A DNA stretch of 64,000 nt. Origin: JBHJGS01 sp050331575 (lineage in GTDB: Bacteria; Pseudomonadota; Alphaproteobacteria; Sphingomonadales; Rhodothalassiaceae). A program made the position numbers and the translations under genes. Under the pieces are notes generated by a model. The model saw only the letters and a list, made by a program, of their open reading frames with translations. It searched no databases and had not been told where the DNA came from. The stretch covers positions 1 through 64,000 of the forward strand of contig JBHJGS010000024.1 of the NCBI GenBank assembly GCA_050331575.1. The letters are read 5' to 3'. Positions 42,369-51,199 of the stretch are shown here, one piece after another. The first letter of the stretch is position 1. Each line of letters opens with the position of its first letter.

Positions 42369-44009
42369 CTAGGGTGCCTGCTGGGCTTGCTGCTCCTTGG
42401 CCCTTGCAACGATGTCGCGCACATCGGCCAGCAGCTCGGTGGCATCATAAACAATGCCGTCCTTGATCACATAGTTGACCCCGCCGACGCGCTCGACCTG
42501 GCCGGTCTCGTCATTCAGCTTCATGTGACCGGTGCCGTAAAGCCGCTTGAAATTGGCCAGCGGATTGCCCGGCACGATGACCAGATCGGCCAGCTTGCCG
42601 ATCTCCACCGAGCCCAGCTCGTCGGCCCGGCCGATCAGCTCCGCGCCGTTCAACGTCGCCGCGCGCACCACGTCCAGCGGATGGAAGCCGGCCTCCTGCA
42701 GCAACTCAAGCTCGCGGATATAGCCGAAGCCGTACAGCTTGAAGATAAAGCCGGAATCAGAGCCCGTGGTGACCCGGCCGCCGGCATTCTTGTAGTCGTT
42801 CAGGAAGGCCATCCATTTGCGGAAATTGTTCTTCCAGTCGATTTCGTCCTGGGTGGTCCAGTCGAAATGGTAGGACCCGTGAAGCTCGCGATTGGGCTGG
42901 AAAAAACGCCAGACCGAGGGGTGGGTATAGGCCTCATGCCATTCCGCCGTGCGTGCGCGCATGACGTCGCGATTGGCCTCATAGATGGTCAGGGTCGGGT
43001 CGATGGTGAAGTCCAGCGCGATCAGTTCATCAATCACCGCGCGCCAGCGCTCGCTGCCGGGTTCGGCCGCCTGCGCCCACAGCCGGCCCGCTTCGCCGAA
43101 CCGATCCTGTTCATTGTTATAATTATAATCAACTGGATAGTCTTGCACCGTGCGATCGTCGAACAACGCTTCGGGCAGGCCGTACCAATGCTCCATGCTG
43201 TCCAGGCCGCACCGGGCGCTGGTCAGCACATTCACCCGTGTGACCGACAATTGCGCATGGTGATAGGCGGTGCGCAGACCCTGCTTTTGCGCCTCATCGA
43301 TGGCGGCACAGATGATCTGCGGGGGCGCGCCGAAGAATTTCAGCCCATCGGCGCCACGATCGGCCACCGCCCGCACCCAGTCCCGCGCCGCCTGTGTCGT
43401 TTCGAATCGATTGGGAAAGGCGACATGGACCACCAGGCGCGGCGCGGTGATCTCATTGGCGGCACTGCGGCGGGCGTGATCGACGGTCCAGCCCAGCCCC
43501 ATGCCGGCGGCGACCTCGCGCGCGGTGGTGATGCCGTGGGCCAACCACAGCTTGAAGATATACTCCGGCTCCGGAATGCCGCCGGCCAGGCCGTGGCCGA
43601 TTGTGCTGATATGGGTATGGGCGTCGATGAAGCCGGGCAGGACGGTCATCCCGGTGGCGTCGATCTCATAATCGCCTTGCTCGGGTCGGCCTTCCGGGCG
43701 GATCGGCACGCCGGGATTGCCGACGCTGCGCACCTCAGCGATGCGATTGCCCTCAATGACGATATCGACCGGCCCGTACAGCGGCGCGCCGGTGCCGTCG
43801 ACCAGATTGGCGCCACGGATCACCAGCCGATCGAACGGTCCCTCGCCGTCCTGCCGGTCCGGCGCGGGATCGGGCCGGGTGATGCCCAGCTGCTGCATGC
43901 GCTTGAGCGCCTCTTCCCCGGGCCGGTCGGCCTCGCCCCCATCCTGCGCCAAGCCCTGGGAGGCCAGTGTCAAACACGTGATGAGACTGAGCGCCGCCTT
44001 GCCGATCAT
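42369..44009 (-). CDS. Exported amidohydrolase family protein
   Basis: A 546-residue metal-dependent hydrolase of the imidazolonepropionase/Xaa-Pro dipeptidase-like group. A signal peptide (MIGKAALSLITCLTLASQGL) suggests the periplasm. Metal motifs are visible: VLPGFIDAHTHIST (the HxH), HHAQLSVTRVNV and TTGSDSGFIFKLYG with a late Asp. The small beta-sandwich ends with LADLVIVPGNPLANFKRL. Relatives hydrolyse peptides, lactams or lactones; the substrate is unknown. It is the only gene in its transcript that I can see. The 190 bases after it, before the autotransporter, hold no gene. Confidence 0.88.
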   Translation of the reverse strand: MIGKAALSLITCLTLASQGLAQDGGEADRPGEEALKRMQQLGITRPDPAPDRQDGEGPFDRLVIRGANLVDGTGAPLYGPVDIVIEGNRIAEVRSVGNPGVPIRPEGRPEQGDYEIDATGMTVLPGFIDAHTHISTIGHGLAGGIPEPEYIFKLWLAHGITTAREVAAGMGLGWTVDHARRSAANEITAPRLVVHVAFPNRFETTQAARDWVRAVADRGADGLKFFGAPPQIICAAIDEAQKQGLRTAYHHAQLSVTRVNVLTSARCGLDSMEHWYGLPEALFDDRTVQDYPVDYNYNNEQDRFGEAGRLWAQAAEPGSERWRAVIDELIALDFTIDPTLTIYEANRDVMRARTAEWHEAYTHPSVWRFFQPNRELHGSYHFDWTTQDEIDWKNNFRKWMAFLNDYKNAGGRVTTGSDSGFIFKLYGFGYIRELELLQEAGFHPLDVVRAATLNGAELIGRADELGSVEIGKLADLVIVPGNPLANFKRLYGTGHMKLNDETGQVERVGGVNYVIKDGIVYDATELLADVRDIVARAKEQQAQQAP

Positions 44010-44135
44010 CCTGCTTTTCCCCTGTCATGCGATGGTTTATGTCGGAGCTTGCCCGGAAGGGCCGCGGCCGTGCAAGCGCTGAGCGCGCGGCACAAAGGAT
44101 CGGCCGGCCATGGTGCGTATCGGTGCGGGCGGCGT

Positions 44136-44177
44136 GCGCGGGCAAACGGGCGCGGGCAAGCGGGCGCGGGCAAACGG
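44136..44177 (+). repeat. Three tandem 14-bp repeats just before the macA ribosome site
   Basis: GCGCGGGCAAACGG is repeated three times head to tail (44136-44149, 44150-44163, 44164-44177), the middle copy with one A-to-G change. It ends at the GGAAGGA ribosome-binding site of macA. The unit is not a multiple of three and lies in the leader, so copy number could alter leader structure or spacing without touching the protein. Confidence 0.8.
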
Positions 44178-44188
44178 GAAGGATCTCA

Positions 44189-45640
44189 ATGGCTCGGATA
44201 CGACTGGCGATTGGTCTGGGGATTGCGGTTCTGGCCGGCGGCGGGGCCATTGCCTGGCTGAGCGGGCGCGGCGAGGCAGCGGCGGGCCCTGCGGGCTATG
44301 AGACGGAGACGTTGGAGCGCGGCACCATCCGCCAGATCGTTTCGGCCACCGGTCCCGTGCGCCCGGTGGTGACGGTGGAGATCGGCAGCCAATTGTCCGG
44401 CCAGTTGGCCGAGATCCATGTCGATTTCAATGACACCGTTGCTGAAGGGCAATTGCTGGCGCTGATCGACCCGCAGACATTTCAGACCCGCGTGGCCCAG
44501 GCCGAGGCCGATTTGGCGGTGGCGCGCGCCAGCGTGTCGGTCAGCCGGGCCAATGTGGAAAAGGCCGAAGCGACCCTGGCGCGGGCCCAGCGGGATTATG
44601 CCCGCTCCAAGGAGCTGGCGGCCAAGGGCAATACCTCGCAGGCGGCGCTGGACCTGGCGCTGAACACGCTGGAGAATGCCCGCGCGGATCTGACCATCGC
44701 GCGCGCCCAGGTGGACAATGCCGAGGCCGTGGTCAAGCAGCGCGCCGCGGCCCTGAAACAGGCCGAGATCGACCTGGAACGCACCGAGATCCGCTCGCCG
44801 ATCGACGGCATCGTGGTCAATCGCGCGGTCAGCGTCGGCCAAACCGTGGCGGCCAGCCTGTCTTCGCCGATCCTGTTCAACCTGGCCCAGGATCTCACCA
44901 CCATCCAGATCGAGGCGAGCATCGACGAGGCCGATATCGGCGGCGTGAAGGCGGGTGATCCGGTGACTTTCTCCGTCGACGCCTTTCCCGACCGGCAGTT
45001 CACCGGCGAGGTGGCCCAGGTGCGCCTGGCCGCCACCGAACTGGCCAATGTGGTGACTTACACCGCGGTGATTCGGGCGGCCAATCCCGGCCGGCGGCTG
45101 TTGCCTGGCATGACCGCCAGCGTCGAGATCGTTACCGGCGAGCGCGAGGATGTGCTGCGCCTGCCCAATGCCGCGCTGCGCTTCCGACCGTCTGAACAGG
45201 TTTTGGCGGCAGCACGGTCCCAGGCGCGCGCGGATCGCGGCGGCGGCCGAGGCAATCCGCTGGCCCGCCTGACCGAGCAGCTGGATCTGTCCGCCGAGCA
45301 GCAGGAGCGGCTGCGGGAAGCCGCGGCACCGGCCTTTGCCCAGCTGCGCGCGGCGTTCCAATCCCGCGGCGCGGGGGCAGACCGGGCCGTGATCGTGCAG
45401 CAGTTTCGGGCCCGGCTGGATGGCATTCTGGCGGAGATCCTGACCCCGGAGCAGCTGGCGGACTATCAGGCCTCGCAATCGGGCGAGCAGCGGCGCGCGA
45501 CGGTCTGGACCGTCGGGGCCGACGGCGCGCTGCAGCCTCTCCCGGTGATCCTGGGCATTTCCGACGGCCGCTTCACCGAGGTGATCGAGGGCCTTGACGC
45601 CGCCCAGCCGGTGGTCACCCGGCAGGCCCGGATCGGCTGA
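44189..45640 (+). CDS. macA: MacA-type periplasmic adaptor with an LTxxQ-like insert
   Basis: A 483-residue membrane-fusion protein. An N-terminal anchor (LAIGLGIAVLAGGGAIAWL) is followed by the barrel-sandwich and a coiled-coil hairpin (FNDTVAEGQLLALIDPQTF, then EADLAVARASVSVSRANVEK), the lipoyl return strand IRSPIDGIVVNRAVSVGQTV and the beta-barrel. Around residues 345-430 there is an insert with LTEQLDLSAEQQERLRE and AEILTPEQLADYQA, which resembles Spy/CpxP-type LTxxQ motifs. The last 40 residues close the membrane-proximal domain. GGAAGGA precedes the ATG at 44189. It overlaps the ATPase gene by one base. Confidence 0.9.
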   Translation: MARIRLAIGLGIAVLAGGGAIAWLSGRGEAAAGPAGYETETLERGTIRQIVSATGPVRPVVTVEIGSQLSGQLAEIHVDFNDTVAEGQLLALIDPQTFQTRVAQAEADLAVARASVSVSRANVEKAEATLARAQRDYARSKELAAKGNTSQAALDLALNTLENARADLTIARAQVDNAEAVVKQRAAALKQAEIDLERTEIRSPIDGIVVNRAVSVGQTVAASLSSPILFNLAQDLTTIQIEASIDEADIGGVKAGDPVTFSVDAFPDRQFTGEVAQVRLAATELANVVTYTAVIRAANPGRRLLPGMTASVEIVTGEREDVLRLPNAALRFRPSEQVLAAARSQARADRGGGRGNPLARLTEQLDLSAEQQERLREAAAPAFAQLRAAFQSRGAGADRAVIVQQFRARLDGILAEILTPEQLADYQASQSGEQRRATVWTVGADGALQPLPVILGISDGRFTEVIEGLDAAQPVVTRQARIG

Positions 45641-46344
45641 TGGCCGCGCCGCTGATCCGCGCGCGCAGCCTGCGCCGTGACTATGTTCAGGGCGGAGAGA
45701 TGATCCACGCGCTAGACGGTGTCGATGTGGATATCTGGCCGGGGGACTATGTCGCCATCATGGGGCCGTCAGGCTCGGGAAAATCCACCTTCATGAACAT
45801 GATGGGCGCCTTGGATGTGCCCAGTGCCGGTGTCTTGGAGATCGCCGGGCAGGATCTGACCCGTCTGAGCAAGGATCAACTGGCCGCCCTGCGCAACCGC
45901 ACCATCGGCTTTGTGTTCCAGCAGTTCAATCTGCTCGCCCGCACCTCTGCCCAGCGCAATGCCGAATTGCCATTGCTCTATGCCCGGGTCGCCGCCAAGG
46001 ACCGGCAGGCGCGCGCCCGTGCGGCCCTGGAGCGTGTCGGCTTGGGGCAACGGCTTGATCACACGCCGGCCATGCTGTCCGGCGGCCAGCAGCAACGCGT
46101 GGCAATCGCCCGCGCCTTGGTCAATGACCCCAAGCTGATCCTGGCCGATGAGCCGACCGGCGCGTTGGACAGCGCCACCTCCGAGGAGATCCTGGATCTG
46201 TTTCAGGATCTGAACGACCAGGGCATCACCATTGTCATGGTCACGCACGAGGCGGAGGTCGCCGCACGCGCGCGGCGCCGGCTGGATTTTCTCGACGGGC
46301 GCATCATCGCGGACAAAGATCAGGGCCAGAGGATGGCGTCATGA
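45640..46344 (+). CDS. MacB-type ABC transporter ATPase
   Basis: A 234-residue ATPase of the LolD/MacB group. Walker A is GPSGSGKSTFMNMMG, the Q-loop is FVFQQFNLLARTS, the signature LSGGQQQRVAIARAL, Walker B LILADEPTGALDS and the switch VTHEAEVAARA. Its ATG shares one base with the macA stop and its stop overlaps the permease gene by four bases. In E. coli MacB the ATPase and permease are one protein; here they are separate. Confidence 0.95.
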   Translation: MAAPLIRARSLRRDYVQGGEMIHALDGVDVDIWPGDYVAIMGPSGSGKSTFMNMMGALDVPSAGVLEIAGQDLTRLSKDQLAALRNRTIGFVFQQFNLLARTSAQRNAELPLLYARVAAKDRQARARAALERVGLGQRLDHTPAMLSGGQQQRVAIARALVNDPKLILADEPTGALDSATSEEILDLFQDLNDQGITIVMVTHEAEVAARARRRLDFLDGRIIADKDQGQRMAS

Positions 46345-47573
46345 GCCTTTTGGAATCGTTTCTGGTGGCCTTGGATGCGCTGCGGCGCAACGCCCTGCGC
46401 TCGATGCTGACCATCCTGGGCATCATCATCGGTGTCGGCGCGGTGATCCTGACCGTGTCGATCGCGTCCGGGGCGGCGCGCGACATTCAAGCGCAGATCG
46501 ACAGTCTGGGCAGCAATGTGCTGATGATCCGGCCGGGCTCATCGGGCTTTGGTGGCCGGCGCGGCGGCGCGGGCTCGACCCTGCCGTTCGACGACCGGGA
46601 CGTCGTGGCGATCCGCGAACAGATCGACGGCATCGCCGGCATTTCCGGACGCAACGGCTCCGCAGGCCCGGTCGTGTTCGGCAACAAGAATTGGACCACC
46701 TCGATCGAAGGCGTGGAGCCGGACTATCTGGAGGTGCGCAATCTGAAGGTGGTGGAAGGCCGCGGCTTCACGGTTCAGGAAACCCGCGGCGGCGCCAAGT
46801 TGGCGATCATCGGCGACACCATCGTGCGTGAGCTGTTCGACGGCACCAATCCGATCGGCCAGCGCTTCCGCGTGAAGACTGTGCCGTTCGAGGTGGTCGG
46901 TCTGTTGGAAAAGAAGGGCCAGAACAGCTGGGGCCGCGACCAGGATGACGTGATCATGGTGCCGATCACCACATTGCGCCAGCGCCTGGACCGGACGGAT
47001 GTGCCGGTGGCCAAACCGGTGGAAATGATCTTCGTGTCCGTGCGCGATGGCGTCAGCCAGGGCCGTGTGCAGGCCGATATCGAGGATCTGCTGCGCCTGC
47101 AGCGAGACATCCCGCCCGGCGGACAAGATGATTTCTCCGTGCGCAATCTGACCGAGCTGATCACCGCGCGCAACGAATCAGAGAAAACCTTCAGCCTGCT
47201 CTTGGGCGTGATGGGCGGGGTGGTTCTGTTGGTCGGCGGGATCGGCATCATGAATATCATGCTTGTGTCGGTGACCGAGCGGACCCGGGAGATCGGCGTG
47301 CGCATGGCCATCGGGGCGCGGCCGAAGGATATCCTCACCCAATTCCTGGTCGAGGCGATCACCTTGTGCGTGCTGGGCGGTCTGATCGGTCTGGCGATCG
47401 GGATCGGCAGCGTCTACGCAATCGCCCAGGCCGGGGACCTGCCGGTGATCATCAGCGCGAATTTCGTTGCCCTGGCCATCGGCATCTCCGCCCTGGTGGG
47501 CATCTTTTTCGGCTTCTACCCCGCGCGCCAGGCCGCCCGGCTGAATCCGATCGACGCTCTGCGCTTCGAATAA
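46341..47573 (+). CDS. MacB-type ABC transporter permease
   Basis: A 410-residue FtsX/MacB permease: an N-terminal transmembrane helix (MLTILGIIIGVGAVILTVSI), a large periplasmic domain (about 45-285), then three C-terminal helices with VVLLVGGIGIMNIMLVSVTE, RTREIGVRMAIGAR and the terminal PARQAARLNPIDALRFE. With the adaptor and ATPase it forms a mechanotransmission-type efflux pump that needs a TolC-like outer membrane channel, which is not encoded nearby. The substrate is unknown; macrolides, siderophores or lipopeptides are typical. Confidence 0.95.
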   Translation: MSLLESFLVALDALRRNALRSMLTILGIIIGVGAVILTVSIASGAARDIQAQIDSLGSNVLMIRPGSSGFGGRRGGAGSTLPFDDRDVVAIREQIDGIAGISGRNGSAGPVVFGNKNWTTSIEGVEPDYLEVRNLKVVEGRGFTVQETRGGAKLAIIGDTIVRELFDGTNPIGQRFRVKTVPFEVVGLLEKKGQNSWGRDQDDVIMVPITTLRQRLDRTDVPVAKPVEMIFVSVRDGVSQGRVQADIEDLLRLQRDIPPGGQDDFSVRNLTELITARNESEKTFSLLLGVMGGVVLLVGGIGIMNIMLVSVTERTREIGVRMAIGARPKDILTQFLVEAITLCVLGGLIGLAIGIGSVYAIAQAGDLPVIISANFVALAIGISALVGIFFGFYPARQAARLNPIDALRFE

Positions 47574-47743
47574 GGCCACGGCCTCCGGCTTGCCACAAAC
47601 TTTCTTCTACCCGCCATAGGCGTGTCCGCTGGGCGCCGCACGGATCAGCGATGACAGTTCCGTGACGGTGAACACAGTGTTTTGAACGATGATCGTTTAT
47701 CGTCGCATCCAATCGAACGGACCTGATACCGGGAGTTGGTGCG

Positions 47744-48112
47744 ATGCTCTTTTCAGCCAAGGAACCAACGGTCTTGACCCGCTGCCTGCTGCGCGTGGCC
47801 GTGATCGCCTATGCCCTCACCTTCTTGCTGCTTTTCGGTTTTGCAACCGGCGTGCTCGCCCAGCCCGCCGCCACGGTCCTGCCGCTGACCAGCTTGAGCG
47901 GCGAACCGGCCGGCCGCCTGATTCTGACCGGCCGAGACCATCGCCAAGCCCTGCTGGAGCGGCCGGACGGCCGCACCGCCAAGGTCCGCTTGGTTGCCCA
48001 ACGGCCCTTGTTCGACCCGGCCGGGGCGCATCTGATCACCCTGGTGCCGCATGACGCGCACCAATTCGATGTGCCGCTGACCGTGCTGGTGCGTGCGAGC
48101 TCCCGGCGCTGA
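47744..48112 (+). CDS. Unknown exported or membrane-anchored protein
   Basis: A 122-residue protein with a hydrophobic segment (VAVIAYALTFLLLFGFATGV, about residues 18-37) that ends in LAQP, so it could be a signal peptide or an anchor. The rest is a small beta-rich domain (LILTGRDHRQALLERPDGRT, KVRLVAQRP). I do not recognise it. It precedes the larger unknown protein at 48200 by 87 bases on the same strand. Confidence 0.55.
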   Translation: MLFSAKEPTVLTRCLLRVAVIAYALTFLLLFGFATGVLAQPAATVLPLTSLSGEPAGRLILTGRDHRQALLERPDGRTAKVRLVAQRPLFDPAGAHLITLVPHDAHQFDVPLTVLVRASSRR

Positions 48113-48199
48113 CAGGCTTGCTTGCCTCCACATTGCGCAAAACTCTGTTAAATGACTGCCTGATTTGCTAATTTCGTGCCCGAAATTGGGGAGCAGGCA

Positions 48200-49891
48200 A
48201 TGTCGAAATCAAAGATCATGATGGTGGCCGGGCTCGGTCTGGGTGTCGTCATCGTCGCCTTGTTGGTGATGTTCGCGCTGCGCCCGCCCAGAGCGGACAC
48301 ACCGGTTGCCGATACCCAAAGCTCCGCCGGCCGTCTGCAGACGGCGCTGGGTTTCTTGGAGCAGCTTTGCCTGGTTGATACCGAGGTGTTGGTGCGTTCC
48401 GGGGTTGGCGCGGACTTGAAGGTGCAGATTGATGCGCTGGGCGCGCGCGCCGATGCGGAGCAGTTGCGCCGGGTATTGCGCGGTGCCGCGCAGACGCTCA
48501 GCGAGGATGCGCAGTTGAGCGAAAATCAGCGCATGGGTCAGTGTATGGACGCCAATCTGGAGCGCATGGTTGAACTGCTGCTGCCCCCGGGCGAGCGCGC
48601 CGCTGCGCGATTGAATCCCCTGGAAACCCGCTTTGCCATGCGCTTTGCCGATCCTGAGGATCCAGCCTTCGTGCCGGACCAGATCGTCATGCACCTGAAG
48701 GGACAGCGTTGGGTGACGCCGCGGATGCGGCTGGTGCGCCAGCCTGCCGGCGCGTTCATGACCTATGCGCGATACCCCGCCCGCGGCGAAACCGTCACCG
48801 GCACCTTGACGCGCGTGCTGGCCGATGAACGCCGCGGCACGGCGGCGAAACCGGCAAGATTGTGCGTCAGCCGGCCTGACCCCCTGACGCCGCATGACCA
48901 GCTCTACGTCGCGTTTGCCTGCGTCGAAGCCGAAGGATGCGATCTGGACGAAACCTCACCGCCCCTGTTGGCAGCGTGCGCGCCAATCCGCGAGGTTCGC
49001 CGCTGGCCCGCCTTGCTGCCCGCAGCCCATGCCCAGCCCGTCGCGGAGCCGGTCTGGTCTGTGCCCTCCTCGGAGAGTTGGACGGAGTTGAAGGCGGACA
49101 TGAAAGATGTCGGCTATAGCGCCTTCACCATTGAAACGGAGGCGTTTCAGGGCACCGGCACCTATGCGGTGGAGGTGGCCCTGTCGGTCAATGGCCGACC
49201 AATTTACGAAGACGGTCTGGCGCCGGCGGACCGCCCGGTGCCGTATGATGGCGACGGTCCGTTCCGCTATGACTTCGGCTTTCGAACCCTGGATCTGCAA
49301 GGCGTGCGAGGCGGCTGCGACGAATTGGCGGTCAGCTTGACGCCCTTGGGCGCGCAGCAGGGCCGCCCGCTGACGGTGCGTCGGGACTATGTGGTGCTGC
49401 GGCCGCCGCGCACCCTGAAGCTTGAGGCGGAGGGGGCCACGGTGCGCTGGTCCGGTCGCTATTGGCGTCCGGCCGATGCGTTCGAGCATGAGGTCTTCAT
49501 CGCCTCCGTCATCTATGGCGACGGTCAGACCGTGGCAGGCGGCGATCCGGCGGCCTTGGCCGCGGCGCGCGAACGGATTGAAGGCCTGAAACAGCGCTTC
49601 GATGCGCTCGGCTTGAGCCTGCACGGCGACCGGCTGGTCGGGGTGATCCGCCCCCCCTTAAGCCGGCCGTCCTTCGGCCTGGCGATCGGCCGCATCAAGC
49701 CGTCCGGCGTGCTGCGGTTCACCTTCAGCTTGTCTGACGCGCGTTCGGTGAAGGCGTATTTGGAGCAGGCGGGCCAGACCGGCGCCCCTGAGGCGCGGCG
49801 GATTCTGCGCCACGAACCCATGATCTACGCCGTGGGCGGCCATGCAGAGCGGGCAGCCAAGCAGACCCCGCCGGGCGTGTGCCGGATTTGA
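48200..49891 (+). CDS. Large unknown single-pass membrane protein
   Basis: A 563-residue protein with one N-terminal transmembrane helix (MMVAGLGLGVVIVALLVMFA, about residues 7-26). The soluble part has a helical region (about 40-130), then several beta-rich regions with cysteine pairs (LCVSRPD, ACVEAEGCDLDE, LLAACAP) and sandwich-like strands around 310-440. GGGGAG precedes the ATG at 48200. The next gene, an alpha/beta hydrolase, begins inside its last codons. I recognise no family. An envelope-located, disulfide-containing scaffold or binding protein is what the layout suggests. Confidence 0.65.
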   Translation: MSKSKIMMVAGLGLGVVIVALLVMFALRPPRADTPVADTQSSAGRLQTALGFLEQLCLVDTEVLVRSGVGADLKVQIDALGARADAEQLRRVLRGAAQTLSEDAQLSENQRMGQCMDANLERMVELLLPPGERAAARLNPLETRFAMRFADPEDPAFVPDQIVMHLKGQRWVTPRMRLVRQPAGAFMTYARYPARGETVTGTLTRVLADERRGTAAKPARLCVSRPDPLTPHDQLYVAFACVEAEGCDLDETSPPLLAACAPIREVRRWPALLPAAHAQPVAEPVWSVPSSESWTELKADMKDVGYSAFTIETEAFQGTGTYAVEVALSVNGRPIYEDGLAPADRPVPYDGDGPFRYDFGFRTLDLQGVRGGCDELAVSLTPLGAQQGRPLTVRRDYVVLRPPRTLKLEAEGATVRWSGRYWRPADAFEHEVFIASVIYGDGQTVAGGDPAALAAARERIEGLKQRFDALGLSLHGDRLVGVIRPPLSRPSFGLAIGRIKPSGVLRFTFSLSDARSVKAYLEQAGQTGAPEARRILRHEPMIYAVGGHAERAAKQTPPGVCRI

Positions 49892-50646
49892 CACCGCTGC
49901 CATACCAACGCCGCGGCCACGGGGCTGCGGCCCTCTTGATCCACGGTTGGGCCAGCGATCACCGCAGCTTTGATGCGCTGGCGCCTTTGCTGGCGCGGGA
50001 GTTCACCTGTTGGGTGCCGGATCTGCCCGGTTGCGGCACAGCACCGTTGCCGGAAACCGGGGTGCCCGGCGTGGAGACGCTGGCAGAGACCCTGACCGAC
50101 TTCGCCGATCGGTTTCAAGTGCAGCGCCCGCTGCTGATCGGCCATTCATTGGGGGCGCTGATTGCCCTGGAAATGCTGGCGCGTCGGCCTGGCCGGTTTG
50201 CCGGGGCTGTCGGACTGGACCCCGCGCCGATCGTCAAGCAAGACCGGCTGGCCGCGCAAATGGCCGAGACCCTCGCAGCGCTGCGGAAAGACCCCCCCTT
50301 GCAAGTGCTCGCGGCTCTGCGCGACCAGGCGCTTTATCGTGGCCACGAATCCGCCGCGGTGCAGGCGCTGATCACCGCCATGGCCGCGGACGCCGATCCC
50401 GACGCGTTGACGCCAACGTTTGCCGATCTGTTGGCCTGGCCTGACCGGGCTGACTTGTCCAGCATCGCCGATCCGGTGCTGATTATCGAGGCGGACCGGC
50501 CGCAAAACCGCCAGAGCGATCTGATCGCTGCGATCCCGCATATCCGCTTCGGCCGCACGGTGGGTCACGGCCACTTTCACCATCTTCTGGCGGCCGACCA
50601 GATCGCACCGATGATCCGCGCCTTCCGCGCCGTGGCTCTGCGCTGA
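49879..50646 (+). CDS. Alpha/beta hydrolase (BioH-like)
   Basis: A 255-residue alpha/beta hydrolase with the oxyanion segment LLIHGWASDHRSF, the nucleophile elbow GHSLGAL, an Asp in LIIEADRPQN and the His in GHGHFHHLL. HGWASD and the overall length resemble pimeloyl-ACP methyl ester esterase BioH. bioA lies 3 kb downstream but in a different transcription unit, so a biotin role is only a suggestion; many small-molecule esterases look alike. GTG 49879 overlaps the previous gene by 13 bases. Confidence 0.8.
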   Translation: MPDLTPLPYQRRGHGAAALLIHGWASDHRSFDALAPLLAREFTCWVPDLPGCGTAPLPETGVPGVETLAETLTDFADRFQVQRPLLIGHSLGALIALEMLARRPGRFAGAVGLDPAPIVKQDRLAAQMAETLAALRKDPPLQVLAALRDQALYRGHESAAVQALITAMAADADPDALTPTFADLLAWPDRADLSSIADPVLIIEADRPQNRQSDLIAAIPHIRFGRTVGHGHFHHLLAADQIAPMIRAFRAVALR

Positions 50647-50732
50647 GCGCCGGGCAAGGCCGCGGCCGACGCGTCAGACTGCACAGCGGGCGAGCAGCAC
50701 GCCGATGGCTTCGCCGAAGCCGGGGCTGGGTG

Positions 50733-51149
50733 TCAACGGGTGCGGCCGGCGATCTTCTCTGCGGTGCGCAGGCCGCCCAGGCCAAGCAAGGCCAGCACCA
50801 GTTCCATCAGATGGTCGGTGTTGATCGCCGGGGTGGGCACGCCGCTGCCGCTCAGCGCGACGATCCATTCAAACAAAGGATGGCCCGGAAACGCCCACAA
50901 GAAGCCCAGCCCGCACACCCAGCCGATGAACGGCCGCCATCCAGCCACGAACACGGTGCGGTGGGCTGCTTCGATCTTGTTGATTTCCGCCTGCAGGCGA
51001 TGCGGTTGTTGGCGCAAGCGCTCCAGCATAAACTGCGCCTTGGCGCGCTCCTCCTCTGAGGTGAACAGATCATCGAACACAGAGCCGACGGCCCCGACCG
51101 CGTCCTTGACGCCGCCGCCGACCAGCTTGCTGAACAGGGCGATGGGCAT
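50733..51149 (-). CDS. Holin family protein (3TM holin, gene-transfer-agent type)
   Basis: A 138-residue protein of the 3TM holin family used for release of gene transfer agents and some phages. After an amphipathic start (MPIALFSKLVGGGVKDAVGA) and a charged coil, the hallmark GWRPFIGWVCGLGFLWAFP appears, then two more hydrophobic segments and the terminal LLGLGGLRTAEKIAG. GAGGAG precedes the ATG at 51149. No phage, endolysin or GTA gene lies nearby, so it stands alone between two housekeeping-like genes. Confidence 0.82.
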   Translation of the reverse strand: MPIALFSKLVGGGVKDAVGAVGSVFDDLFTSEEERAKAQFMLERLRQQPHRLQAEINKIEAAHRTVFVAGWRPFIGWVCGLGFLWAFPGHPLFEWIVALSGSGVPTPAINTDHLMELVLALLGLGGLRTAEKIAGRTR

Positions 51150-51199
51150 GGCTGTCTCCTCGCTGGCAATGCCTCCTATAACCAAATAGGCACTATTTG

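Noticed and set aside
42282..44261. 659-codon plus-strand open frame opposite the amidohydrolase
   Set aside because: The real gene on the other strand has a signal peptide and metal motifs. This frame has shadow composition only.
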